DNA from: Lunularia cruciata
Taxonomy: Eukaryota > Streptophyta > Marchantiopsida > Lunulariales > Lunulariaceae
NCBI GenBank assembly: GCA_948567375.1
Contig: OX419755.1
Coordinates: 44,769,001 to 44,833,000, forward strand
DNA: 64,000 bases
Direction of reading: 5' to 3'
Part shown: one piece after another, positions 1 to 11,570 of the stretch
How positions within the stretch are numbered: the stretch's first letter is position 1
How the letters are laid out: the number at the start of each line of letters is the position of its first letter
Program-made: the position numbers and the translations under genes
The notes under the pieces: model-generated
Told to the model about the DNA's origin: nothing
What the model saw: the letters and a program-made list of their open reading frames with translations, nothing else
Databases searched by the model: none

Positions 1-1661
1 CATGGCTACTTTATTAACAAACTTCCCATCTTGGGACTACTTATTCTCAATTGTCTCACTCAAAGGTGCTAGACAACCTAATTAGAAATTCTTAATTTGG
101 TGTTTTACTTGAATTTGTCATTGTGTCCAATCAAATTGAACATTATGATGTTCAAGCCAAGGCAAACCTAGAATGACATCATAGTATAGAGGTGCCACAA
201 TAAACTTCATTCATTACAAAGACTCATTTTTAATGTTGAATGTAATCAGATGTGAGGTATGGAATACAAAACCCTTTCTACCATCCACCATCATCAATCT
301 ATTTTCAATTATTGGCTTCATAGGACTACTTAATTTCTTTCCTAATTGCATGGACATACAGTTTTTGATCCGTAATCAACCAAAATCCTAGAATCACTAT
401 CATATATCATACCTTGCAAGTGCAAAAAACTTGCATCATTGAGCATTCAATCTCATTATGACTAATCAAGGTCCCAATATGTGGCTTGAGTTTTCCTATT
501 GGGATCCCTTTTTCCCTCATCATCACATTTCACAAACTCCATTTGGGCAATTTATTGAGGTTGTCCATTATTGAGTGGACATTCAACAATGCAATGCCCA
601 ATAAAGCAATAATAAAAGAAACCACCATTTTGTCACAATCTTTCCCTATTTGTAGGGCCAAGTGATTTCCATTTCATCAATCTCCATTGGTGCTTGCTCC
701 TCCACTCGTATAGTGTGAAGGTAGGTTCTATAAAGGTAGAGTTCATGACCAAGTTGTTACAACCAAGAAATCAAAGAATTCAACCAACAGCATGGCTTCT
801 TCCAAGTGTTTGGGCTCCCATATGGTCACTTTCTATTTGGTGTGTGACTTCGAGCCCTTGCAAATTGATCTAAAGCTTCACCTTCTAATATGTGTGGAAT
901 TTGCATTATGGTATTATGGAATTGAGTGATGTAACTTCTTACAAAGCCAATCTACTTCAGTTCTACCAACCTATCCCATGCGGCTTTTCTAGCATTTATT
1001 ACCCACCATTAATAAATTATTGTGCTTTTAAATTCTTTCCATGTCAAGATAGGCACAAAAAACTATCATTCAGCTTGCTCATCTTGGAAATGCCACCATA
1101 TTTTTACTTCTCTATCCAATTAACTTGAAGCCAAGAGAATCTATCTCTCTTTATCTTGAAGATTTGTAGCTTCAAAATAACATGCACAATCAAACAAAAA
1201 ATTATCCATTACGCTCGGGTGGTTCTTGCCTTCAAATACCTTAGGCTTTGGAAATTTAATTCACTCTTCTACTTCTTGAAATGGTGTTCTCTCTACATGC
1301 TCTTTTCATTCATGATCTCATTATTCCAACATTTGAGTAAGGTATTTGATTTATTATTGCAGAGCAATGATAACTTTGGGCATTGCTGCCATGGCTAGTA
1401 CTCTATTAAGCTACTTATAATTTATCTAAGTTAACACATAGATGCAACACGTCCACCATTCTCCATAATTTATAATCGGAAGAACCAAGGGTTCATTGAA
1501 CAAGGTGATTGCATGTAGAAAATATTACCCAAAGTATGAAATGATGAATTGCATGAAATGTTGCTTGGATAGAACATTGACATGAAAATCCCAATGGTAT
1601 GGCGGAAGTGGATTTGGTGGTCTATAAATTCCATTCATCTTATTTTTACTTTGATACCAAT
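1..1661 (-). mobile_element. Family-1 Ty3/gypsy copy A, gag-protease part, cut by window edge
   Basis: Read on the minus strand from the primer site at 1649-1660, this is the start of a gypsy element. A decayed gag comes first (about 1450 down to 480). Recognisable gag stretches include FPKPKVFEGK, ILLASS, LTWKEF and the block around GEALDQFARG. A protease-like part follows down to position 1, where the window cuts it. The same order and wording appear in copies B (2361-6479) and C (51623-57298), which identifies the family. Many stops and frameshifts make it non-coding. Short plus-strand reading frames here are shadows. Gag would form the particle that packages element RNA. Confidence 0.8.
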
Positions 1662-1983
1662 ATAAAAGACCAAAAAAAAAATATGAGAATGGAAGATCGG
1701 AGTGAAAGATCACATTAGGACTCTTAAGTGAAGGAAACTCCAAATGCTTAGCACAAGCCTGGGCTTTGTTATTTATAGAGAAGCATACAAGACTCTCGAG
1801 AAGTTTCTCAAGAAACTTCCTTCTAGAAACCACCTACTTGGCATGCAAGTTAAGCTAGTTGGGAAGCTCCACAAGAAGCTTCCTTTTAGAAGCCACCTAC
1901 TATGCATGCAAGCTAAGCTAACCAAGACGTTTCCAAAAACATTCCTCCTAGAAGTCACTCCTTGGCATGTGGATTACTTGATA
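1662..1983 (-). repeat. LTR of family-1 copy A (5' end missing)
   Basis: Reverse complement of the same LTR seen at 1986-2360, 51623-52176 and 56894-57298. It carries the repeated GCATGCCAAGTAGGTGG-like blocks and a TATA box (minus strand, near 1766-1774), followed by a primer site similar to TGGTATCAAA. The first 100 or so bases of the LTR are missing, and it abuts the equally shortened LTR of copy B head to head. Confidence 0.75.
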
Positions 1984-1985
1984 AT

Positions 1986-2360
1986 AGGCTCAATTAACCA
2001 AAAATTATAAGAATATTCTTAAAGCATCTAGGAAGCTACTTGGTACCTTCCAAGTATCAGGTAATGTGCATGCAAAGTTGCAATTTCTAGCCATAATCTT
2101 CTTGGGAAGTTTCTTGACTAGCTTAGCTTGCATGCCAAGTAGGTGGTTTCTAGAAGAAAGCTTCTCAAGAAGCTTCTTGGTTAACTTGGCTTGCACTCAA
2201 AGAATACGGCTTTAAGAGGTATCTTGAGAAGCTTCTCAAGAGCCTTGTATGTTCCCTATAAATATCTAAGCCCAAGCTCATATTTCTGTCATTCAAGAGT
2301 CCCAATGTGATCTTTCAATCTTATCTTCCATTCCATTATTTCTCTCCTTAGTCTTTTACA
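1986..2360 (+). repeat. 5' LTR of family-1 copy B (5' end missing)
   Basis: It matches the LTRs of the complete copy C from the stretch TCTAGGAAGCTACTTGGTAC onward. It lacks about the first 70 bases and ends in ...CTTTTACA. A TATA box (TATAAATA) lies at 2257-2264, about 100 bases before the LTR end, so a transcript would start inside this LTR. Confidence 0.8.
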
Positions 2361-2361
2361 T

Positions 2362-2374
2362 TGGTATTAGAGCA
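2362..2374 (+). other. Primer-binding site, family-1 copy B
   Basis: TGGTATTAGAGCA lies one base after the LTR end. It resembles the complement of the 3' end of plant initiator tRNA-Met, the usual primer for these elements. The same site is at 52178-52190 in copy C. Confidence 0.8.
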
Positions 2375-5300
2375 AAACAAGATGGATAGAATTTATGGAT
2401 CACTAAATCTATTTTTGCCAAACCATTGAGATTTTTGCATTTTTATGTTACCCAAGGATCATTCATGCAATTCATCATCTCATGTTTTGGGTAAAAAAAA
2501 TTAATTAATTAAATCACCTTGTTTGATGAACGCTTGGTTCTTCTTATTGTAACTTATGGAGAATAATGGAAGTGTTGCATCTACGTGTTAACTTAGATAA
2601 ATTATAAGTGGTTTAATAGAGTAGTAACTATGGCGGCAATGCCCAAAATTATCATTGTTATACAACAACAAATCAAGCACCTTACTTGATTATTGGAAGA
2701 ATAAGATCATCAACAACAAGATCATGTAGAGAGAGCACATTTTCAAGAAGAAGAAGATCAAATCCAATTTCCAAAGCCCAAGGTATTTGAAGACAAGAAA
2801 CTTCCTAGCATAGTGGAAAATTTTGTGTTTGATTGTGAATGCTATTCTAAATGTACAAATCTTCAAGATGAACATAGATAGATTTTCTTGGCTTCAAGCC
2901 AATAGGTTGAAGTGTTACTATGGTAGCAATTCCAAGTGGAGCACGTTGAATTGCAGTTTGTTGCACTAATCTTAATAGAGAAAGAATTTGTGAGCACTAT
3001 TTTTGGGAAATTTTAATCAATCAATGTCACATGAGCCACATGAGATAGATTGGTAAAATTGAAGCAGATTGGGTTTGTAGGAAGCTACATCACTCAATTC
3101 CAAAACACCATAATGCAAATTCCATATATAGAAGATGGTGAAACTTTGGATTGATTTGTGAGGGGCTTGAAGTCATGCACCAAATTGGAGGTGACCATGC
3201 AAGAGCCCAAGCAATTGGAGGAAGCTATGCTATTGGTTGAGAGCTTTGATTCCTTGGTTGTACCAACTTGGTCTCAACTTTCATAGAACCTGCCTACACA
3301 CTACATACAGGTGGAGTAGATGACACCAATAGAGATTGATGCCATCCAATGGAAACCACTTGGCCCTATAGATGGTGGTTGCTTTTATTATTGTCAAATT
3401 GAACATCATATTGTTGAATTTCCATACAAGAATAGACGATCTTGAAAAATCACCTAAATGGAGTTTGTGGAGCATGATGATCAAGGAAATGAGAAATCCC
3501 TATAGGACAATGACACCTATTGAGAGCTTCACTAGTTCCAATGGGATTGAAGATGAGCTATATAAGTTTGCTTCATTTGCAAGGTAAGATATTTTGGTAT
3601 GTTTGGTTGATTTTCAAAGTTCAAAGAATTGCATGTATATACGATTAGTAAAGGAACTAAGTATTCTTATCAAGCTAGTTATTGGAAGTAGATTGATGAT
3701 GGCGGATGGTAGAAAGGGTTTTGCATTTTGTACCTCACATCTTATTACATTCAAGATTGGAAAGGAATATTTGGATTGTATGATGTCTGTAGTGTGCACT
3801 TATTTTATGATATCATTCTAGGTTTTCTTTGGCTTGAACGTCATAAGATTCAACTTGATTGGAATAAATAATAAATCCAAGTACAACACCAAGGTAAGAA
3901 TTTCCAATTAGGTTTTTTGGCACATTTGAGTAACATACCTTAGAATAGTCAATCTCAAGATGAGAAATTTGTCAATAAAGCAACCATAGAGCAAGCTTTG
4001 GAGGAAGATAAGTTTATTTTTGTAAAGTGGATCAAGCCAATTGAGCATGGAGAATTTTATGAGTGCCAAAAGACTCATCAAGCAATGGTTGATTAAATAG
4101 TTCAAGAGTTTGCAAATGTGTTTCCAAAAAATCTGCCAAAGCGATTACCCTCCAATTATGGTATGACTTTCAAGATGAATTATTGCAAACATGTACTCCA
4201 ATGAGTAGACCAATCTATTGGCTCTCCCCAAAGGAGTTGGATGAAATTCAAACAACACTAATGGAGGTATTGGAGAAGGATTTCATATGATATAGTACAT
4301 CTCCTTAGGGAGCACCGGTACTACTTGTCCCAAAGAAAGATGGAGAACTTTGCTTTTGTATTGATTATCATGGTCTCAATAAACCAATAGTGAAGAATGC
4401 ATATTCCTTGCCTCAAATTGATGACTTGCTAGATCAATTGAATGGAACACAATATTTCTCCAAGTTGGATCTTGAAAGTGGCTTTTTGCAAATTCCCATT
4501 GATAGAGAGGGTTGGCAAAAGATTATTTTTTGTATAAGGTATGGGCATTTTGAACAAAGAGTTCTACCTTTTGGGCTCACTAATGCTCAAGTAGTCTTCA
4601 TGGATCAGATACATAGGGTGTTGGATGGCTATCTGATTGATACATGGTAGTGTCCTTGGAGGATATTTTAATCTTTAGCAAGATTGAGGTAGAATATGCA
4701 AATCACATGCAAGAAGTCTTAAGGCAACTTCTATATCAATGGAAGTTCTAATGCAAGTCAAAATGTGTCTTCTGGCAAAAGGAGGTTACCTTCTTGGATC
4801 ATAAGATCCCATTAGTGAGGATCAAGATTGAAGAGGAGAAAATCAAAGCTATTATTGACTGGTTTAATCCAAATGATGCCATAAAATAGTTGGTATTTAA
4901 TGGATTGACAAATTTTTACAAATGATTCATCCACTATTATGTTCATGTGACCAAACCATTGACTAAAATCTTGGAGATGATCTCAAGCTTTCAATGGACC
5001 GCCACGCACAAAGAAGCAGTCTAGAAATTGAAATATCTGTTGCCTTCAAGACCCATTCTTCAACCATATGATCCTCAACTACCTTGTGTGGTTGACTTTG
5101 ATGCTTCTACCTTTGCCATTGGAGTTATGTTACAACAAGAATTTCCAAATGGATTACATCCCATTGCCTTTGTGTCTTGCCGACTAAATACCAAAGAAAG
5201 AAAAGATTTACTTTGCTTGAGATCAAGAACAACTAGCAATAGTATATGTCACTAAGATGTGGAGGTATTTTCTCTTGGATAAACAAGTGATCATGTGAAC

Positions 5301-6479
5301 CAATCACAAATCCTTGTTGTAAACATTACATCATTGATGAGAAGAACAACTATAGTTGTTTGACATCAAAATTGAGTAAAAAACCTATAAGTTTTATGTC
5401 ATCCCCAATGCCCTATCACAACAACCTTATTGGAAGACTCTCCTTCACATCACAATGGAAATTATCACCATGTCAATTAACTAAAAAGTCCAAATCAAGT
5501 TTAGGATCACTTTACAACAAGGCCTCTTCTTTAAGATGGTGCAAGATCATCTTGCAGCACACAACAAGGAATAAAACACCTTCTCTTTCAAGGAAGGCAT
5601 TCTATTTTATGAGAAATAGATCTATGTTCTAGCAAGGATGATATATGACTTGCACACCTTCAAGAACCCATGACTTACCAATTTTTGGACAAGACCTTGG
5701 GTACCTTACAATGCCAATGGTGGTGGCGAAAGATAGCATGAGACTTCTGAGATTTTTTTCAATCTTGTGAGAGTTGCCAATGCAACAAGGTTAGCAACCA
5801 AAAACCAATGTTGCATTGGTAGCCAGTGTACTCATGATTGATTCTATTTACATGATAAGCCTCATGTACTCATGTCTGATTGTGATCCTTGATTAACCAA
5901 AAAGCAAGCACTCTTTTATATACTTGGCACCAAGCTTGATTTTTCCATGGCCTATCTTCCTCAAACTAGTAGACAAACCAAACATGCAAATTGCACCTTG
6001 GAAGATATGTTTCATGCCTTTGTCAATGTTCATCATACCAATTTGGATGAATATCTTGCAATTTTTGAGTTTATCTACAATAATTCAAAACATGCAAGTA
6101 CCAAATTCTCTTCCTTCTTTGTTAATTTTTGCCAAGATCCGCTTGTTCCAAATTCTGCTTCTCCTTCATCTCATGTTTCTCATACTTCCACCTTCTTGAC
6201 CATAATATCCCAATCCCCACAACATACCAAACCTCATTTCCTTGTTACTCAAAATTATTAGAAACAATATGTAGACCAACATCAATGTGATCTCACCTTT
6301 CAACTTGATGATAAGGTCATAATTTCTTCTAGTAACCTGCCCCTCCCATTTTGTACCTGAGTCTATAAACTTACTTTCTAATTGGATAGATCTATTTGAT
6401 ATCACAAGAATCATTCTTATTATTCCTTATCAACTTGCACTGCTTTGTCATATACAAATCCATATATCTTTCATGTTTT
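2375..6479 (+). mobile_element. Family-1 Ty3/gypsy copy B internal region, decayed gag-pol
   Basis: The order is gag (about 2630-3330), protease (about 3560-3860), reverse transcriptase (about 4230-5000), RNase H (about 5030-5300) and integrase (about 5400-6479). RT shows PKKDGELCF, the open stretch 4390-4650 with FSKLDLESGF and LPFGLTNAQ, then a broken catalytic box. RNase H starts near 5070 with VVDFDASTFAIGV. The integrase end reads towards an FHVS-like motif, and a family-2 LTR in the other orientation interrupts it at 6480. Dozens of stops and indels mean no active protein. The continuation with chromodomain and 3' LTR is absent next to it, so the element is truncated as well as decayed. 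Confidence 0.85.
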
Positions 6480-7068
6480 TGCAATATCTTGAGGATAAGA
6501 GAACCCTCAAGAGAAACACAAAAAAGGAAAACAAAGCTTCACACTCAATAGTTCAATGCCTCAAAGGAGCACCTTGTCTTTAATATATAGCAAAGAGGAT
6601 TCTCTCAAAAGAAACTCCACCCTTGAATCAGATACATGGCTTGGTGATGTGTTAGCTCCACCTTTAGATTAGTTGCATAAATGGGTTGACATGTTGGTTC
6701 TTGTTCATTTGGTTGGTCAAACAAGTTTAATTAGAGAGAATCTCTAGGGCATATTCTTATAAGAACCTCAAAATCATGTGGGTGAGGTATCATTAGAAAG
6801 CACTCAATGAGAAAAATTAGTGGGAAGAGAAGGAAAGGCATTATTCTTGTAAGGATTTTTTTCTACTTTTGAGGTCTAATTCATCTATTTAAGCTTCCAA
6901 AATTGACTTTGAAGTTTGCAAGGTGCTTTCACTTCCAACCCTATTATTGTAAGTCCTATTTGGTGAAATCTCTATCTGATCTACTTGGTACATCATACAT
7001 AATATTGTTAATAATATTACCAAGCTGAATTTCACCTCTAGATAATATATCTAACTAATAGTATTACA
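6480..7068 (-). repeat. Family-2 chromovirus 3' LTR
   Basis: A 589-bp LTR read on the minus strand, beginning TGTAATAC at 7068 and ending ...TATTGCA at 6480. It aligns along its length with the plus-strand LTR at 14109-14708 and with pieces at 51225-51622, 57299-57458 and 63660-64000. A purine-rich polypurine tract lies just before it on the minus strand (7069-7083), and a possible TATA box near 6579-6588. It sits directly against the broken integrase of copy B, so it landed there or was joined by deletion. Confidence 0.85.
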
Positions 7069-7083
7069 AACCTCCTCCCTTTT

Positions 7084-7725
7084 AAGACTCAACATTTTTG
7101 TTACAAAGCTGTTGCTCAAAACATTAAACTTACACCGATGCATGGATCAAGTTGACTATTGGCTCACATGTTGTCTCATATATTAGGTACCCTTTCCAAT
7201 GTACAAAATATTCCACATGCAAATAGTAGGATGCACAAATATGATTATGGAGAATTTTTTTGACTTCATATTCCTCCATGCCATCAATGAGTATTGGACA
7301 AGGCTGAATTTCTTGTTTGGAAGGAAAGTGGGGCAATCGGAGTGCATATCTACATAGTCAAGAAACCTGAACATAGAACATAGAACATGGATTGATCTTC
7401 ATGTGTGGTGGTAGCTTGAAGTGATATGCCATTATGCCAATTTTCCAAAGGATGTGAAAGGCCCAATAAAACATGGTCTAAGTTTACAAAGGCCAACTAA
7501 TGTGAGGTTGGTTGTAGACAGCCAGACTTGATCCTCACCACTAAACTCCATGTTCCAACAATGTGCATCTACATACTACTTCTATCAATTTTGGGTGATC
7601 TACAACCTGTGCTTGATGTTCTCCACACCCTATTGGATTCTAAAAACAAAAGTGTTGATATCATCAACCTTGGTAGCCACCAGATGGATATTCATCAAGC
7701 TTGAAGATATGAACAAATGGTCTCT
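7084..7725 (-). pseudogene. Family-2 integrase C-terminus and chromodomain, remnant
   Basis: On the minus strand the tail of a chromovirus pol can be read. Upstream is a decayed integrase end, whose intact sister at 57742-58026 has FGDQVWFST and FHVSLL. A chromodomain follows at 7140-7290, with EYEVKKIL, VHWKGY and a TCEP block matching the usual EYEVEKIL...WKGY...TWEP layout. In this class the chromodomain reads histone marks and steers integration into heterochromatin. Only the last 650 bases of pol remain; gag, protease and RT are missing upstream. Confidence 0.8.
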
Positions 7726-7734
7726 ATGACAACC

Positions 7735-8475
7735 TGGCAAATATCACTTTTGCGGTAATGTCCAAATACGAAGCAAAGTAACAATTTCAGTTCTTCTTGA
7801 GTTCTTCTTTAGTCTCTCAGGTAGAAACCACACCCAGAAGAGAGTAACAAGCACTGACTTGTAGTCTTGTCACAAATTCACACTCCTTAATCACAACTCC
7901 ATCAATTATTTCCAAACAATCTTGATTGTGATGATTCAGGCTCTCCCAAAAATGGCACTTCATTGCAAAACGACTTCGCCTCAGAATTGTGTTCCACCCT
8001 TCCACTGAAGGCACAACTTCCTCGATCAAAATTGCTTCACATCAACTTTGCCCTGCACTCACAAATGCAGAATACTACCAACACTACAATTCCTCTCAGA
8101 TCTGTCAAGGCATTGCTTCGATTGCACATCACTCAAGATCAAACACACAGAATGAAGATCAAGGCTGTGGAATCCAACATCCAACAAGCACTCTGACTTG
8201 CACTTCAAATTTCTCCAAACACTCACAAACACAATTACAAAGTTGATACTCGGAATCAAGCTCAAGCGACGAGCACTGCTTCACAGCACTTTGCTTTATC
8301 TATTCTCAGAAATAATGAGCACTGAACAACAATTTCCTGCGAATGCCACTCTTAAATAGTGAAGCAATCGATAGTTCTAACAACTATACCGTTTCTACAA
8401 CAACTGTTCTAACCTACAGATCCGAAATGACAATGCACCTCTTCATATCTATCCCTTCAAATCTCAAATCGGTTA
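7735..8475. other. No gene recognised
   Basis: Unassigned stretch between the family-2 remnant and the acidic coiled-coil pseudogene. A minus-strand open stretch of about 70 codons at 7817-8029 resembles nothing I know, and no LTR or repeat recurs here. It may be the decayed 3' flank of the pseudogene to its right. Confidence 0.4.
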
Positions 8476-11046
8476 CTAATCCAATCCGATGTCTACTTCT
8501 TCCTCGGCTTTCAACCTTGAACCCGAAGTAATCTTACTTCCTACTACATTTTCCTCGGGTTTCAGATCTCCCACATCTTCTACCAGATCCAGCAATTCTC
8601 TTTCCTGATCTGAAATTGCACTAGTGGGTAATCTATCTAACTCCTCATCCTTTGACCCACTCTTCTCTAATGTCTCTGAGGGCAACTCCAAAGACATTTG
8701 ATCTCGATGTTATCTACTTCGGGTTTTGCCTTAACATCCTACCGAAGCTTTTCTAACTCTATTCTCACTAAGTCTAATCTAATCGCGATATTGTCTTCTA
8801 CTTCTAAGATCTTCCTATCTACACGAGTTCTCAATTTAATCAACAAGGCATTCAAATCTGTATCTTTTGCTTGTCTTTGCCTCGTTTCCTGCACCAACAG
8901 TTTTAACTTGTGCAATCTTGTCTCCTTAATTTGAATGCTGGCCTCTGTACTCAACATCACGTTTACTCTGAGGACAATTTCCTTCAATGGCTCCAATCTT
9001 GTCTTGCGTTCGCGTTCCCAATCTGCGAGCCATTCTTGTCTGTACATCGTCAATTCTTCTTCAAATTCGGCCTTCACCGCTTCCTTCTCTTTCTCCTTCT
9101 GTGCAACCTTCTCTTCCTGATTATGAAGTAAGTCTCGTAATCTCTCTTCTTCTCTATATCTCGCAGCCAACTCTCGCTGCCAGAGTTGCTTCTTCTCCTC
9201 CATACTCTCCATCACTTGATCAAGCTCTTGATCCTTCGATGCTACCCTCGCCATAGCATGGATGAGTTCGACTCTTGAGTCAGCAAACTACTGCTTCAAG
9301 ATTTCATGCTCCGCTACTTGTCTCTCCCTTGCAATGTCACTCTTCCTCGCAAGATCTTCTCAATAACTCACTTCTCTCTTCAAGTCTTTGATTACCTGAC
9401 TCCTCTCGACTGCTTCTGCTCGCAATACTTCTCTCTCTTCCTCTCCTTGGGTTATACTCTTCTTCAACTCCGAGTTTTCTTCTTCCAATCTTGATAAGAC
9501 TTGCAACACAGTCTTTACCTCTGGACAAGTAGACTGCATCTCCTTCTTCTTCTTCTCCATCTTCACCAACAGCGGGCATACTACCATCTGCAGGTAATCT
9601 ACTCCATTACTAACAACTTTGTCCTCCCGCGGAGTGGTCTCTCTTCTTTCCTTGTGTTCTCCCGATACTCCTTCTTCTCTAGAGTCTTCGTATCGGAATC
9701 GATGCCTCACTGCCCGAGCTTCCTTCTACTTCTTCCTTCACTCTACTCGGTCCCACTTCACACTTCGCCTTACGTCTCAAGCAAATTCCTCGCTGTACTG
9801 TGATCTTCTTCTCCTCGCACACTGGTACTTCGTCTTCCAGCGCCGCATTGTCTTCAGTTTCTACTTCGGCTTGCATTTCTTCTTCGTATTCTTCAGCCAC
9901 TGGTACCAATGTCATCTCTCCTCCTTCCTCACTGTCACTACTCGTATCTCCACTTTGCAATGTCAGCTCAGGTTCCTCCTCACGGTCCGAGTCCTCCGTC
10001 TTGAGCTCGGCTTTGCCTTTTGAGTCTTCATCTTCCGACTCAATCACCACCATTCCTTGCCTCGGGTTATTTTTCTGCATTTTCTGAGGTTTCTTGTTTT
10101 CTTCGGCTTTTGCTTGCCGAGTTCTCTTCTTCGTCAGGGTACTTTCAACGACCTCCACGTTCTTCCCTATCTTCGCGTAGTAATCGTCTGTGCTCCGGAT
10201 TTGGAGAATGTATTGCTGCTCCTCCGCGTTGACTTCTCTTCTCAAATCAGGATGGAAATGAGACACCATTCGATTACGCTCCGCCACATTGAGCAGATTT
10301 AACCCGAGGTAAAAATGGGCTGCAAATGGTACGATGTAGTGTGGAGGCGACTTATCCCGCAGATTCCACACCATCTGCCTTGTTCTTCCGTGAAAGCACC
10401 TTGCCCAATTTATCGGTTCTCCTGCAAATAACTTGTGAAAGAACACCGCTTGGTGTTTCATCACATAGGTAGTTCTCTCCGGCTTCAGGAGGGCCATTAG
10501 TGCACTCACAATTCCTCTCTTCACTGGGTCTTTATAGCTCTCAACTTTATACCCATTCTTTGTCCTCTTCGACAAGAAGGCATCTCTCACCTCCTGCGTT
10601 TCTTGGGCTATCTCTCCTTTCCCCAAGAACGTGGCTCCCTGCTCCGAGCCTGCCTCCTTCTTGAGTACGAGTCTCCAATCCGACTCTATCCAGCAAGCCG
10701 GATTTCCTCTCTTCCCTTCTTCCTCGGGACCATCGAGACATTTACTCTCGATGATTTCTGTCATGAATCCTGGAAAACTTACGTTCTAGTTCCATGCCAG
10801 AAAAGTGATCCAAAGTCGGCTCAAGACTTCAATCCTCGCTACTATATCTAATCTCCGAATTGCATGATTTCTCACTGCAAATTCGAAGTTCTTCTTCCCT
10901 CCTCCCATCTCTTCTGCTTTCTTTTGGTCTCTCGATTTCTCTCTCTCGACTTCTCCCTTATGCACTAACACGAGTCCAACTCTATTTCCCTTTCCCCGAT
11001 CACCTGCAAGACGACTCCTCAATGACGAAGGAAAATTGCTCGACAT
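8476..11046 (-). pseudogene. Decayed gene for a long acidic coiled-coil protein, probably element-derived
   Basis: A single minus-strand gene of about 850 codons can be traced from an ATG at 11044-11046 (MSSNFPSS...) to a stop at 8476. It is interrupted by a stop near 10786, a frameshift near 9700, stops at 9360 and near 9295, a stop at 8739 and a frameshift near 8700; the reading otherwise continues. The first 250 residues are globular, with RRLDIVARIEVLSRLWITF, HKLFAGEPINWARCF and VPFAAHFYLGLNLLN. Next comes a long Glu/Asp/Ser-rich linker (10140-9700), then about 300 residues of highly charged heptad-type coiled coil (EEKKQLWQRELAARYREE, KEKEKEAVKAEFEEEL). The globular part recalls proteins annotated as putative plant transposon protein in large retroelements; that is a recollection, not a match I can test. 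Its GC content is clearly above that of the gypsy remnants on either side. Confidence 0.6.
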
Positions 11047-11570
11047 TTTGTTGTTGCAGTTTTGATTTTTATAGAGTTGCACTTCTTTGTCTTCCGTTGC
11101 TTCAAGTTTCTACCAAGAAATCACACCTCCGGCATGCACCTGTCATTGTCACCCCACCTTTGCACGTATGAGCCGCCAATTTTGAAACGGCCCCTTCTTG
11201 AATTTCTCACCCCGACGAAAGGTTGTTAGACTGTCTTTGCCTCGGGTTGAGTTCCCCCCGAGCCGAAGACAATTTACTTCGTATTGTATGCTGACACGGC
11301 ATTTCAGAGTACTTTGCCTTATGACCTGAAGTCACTTTACTTCGGGTTTCACCCCAAAGACAATTGTCTTTGTCTTCTTTGGCCATACATGCGCAATCCG
11401 ACTTCTTTATACACTTCTTCTCCTTTATTTTGGAAAAAAACAAAAAATGTGGGCACCACAGTCTCCATAAATAAGGAAGAATGGTGTAACTTGTGCAGAT
11501 ATATTCATTGAATTGTTGTAGGAAAATTCTACTAGTAGAAGTAAGGTGTCCCACCTCTCCTTATCCTCTA
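11047..11570 (-). promoter_or_regulatory. Upstream region of the coiled-coil pseudogene
   Basis: This noncoding stretch has repeated CCGAAGTAAA-like words on the minus strand (near 11230-11345). A possible TATA box, TATAAAAA, lies at 11066-11073 on the minus strand, only 20 bases before the first ATG. That is close for a start-defining TATA, so the assignment is weak. The stretch could be a promoter or part of an unrecognised LTR. Confidence 0.3.
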
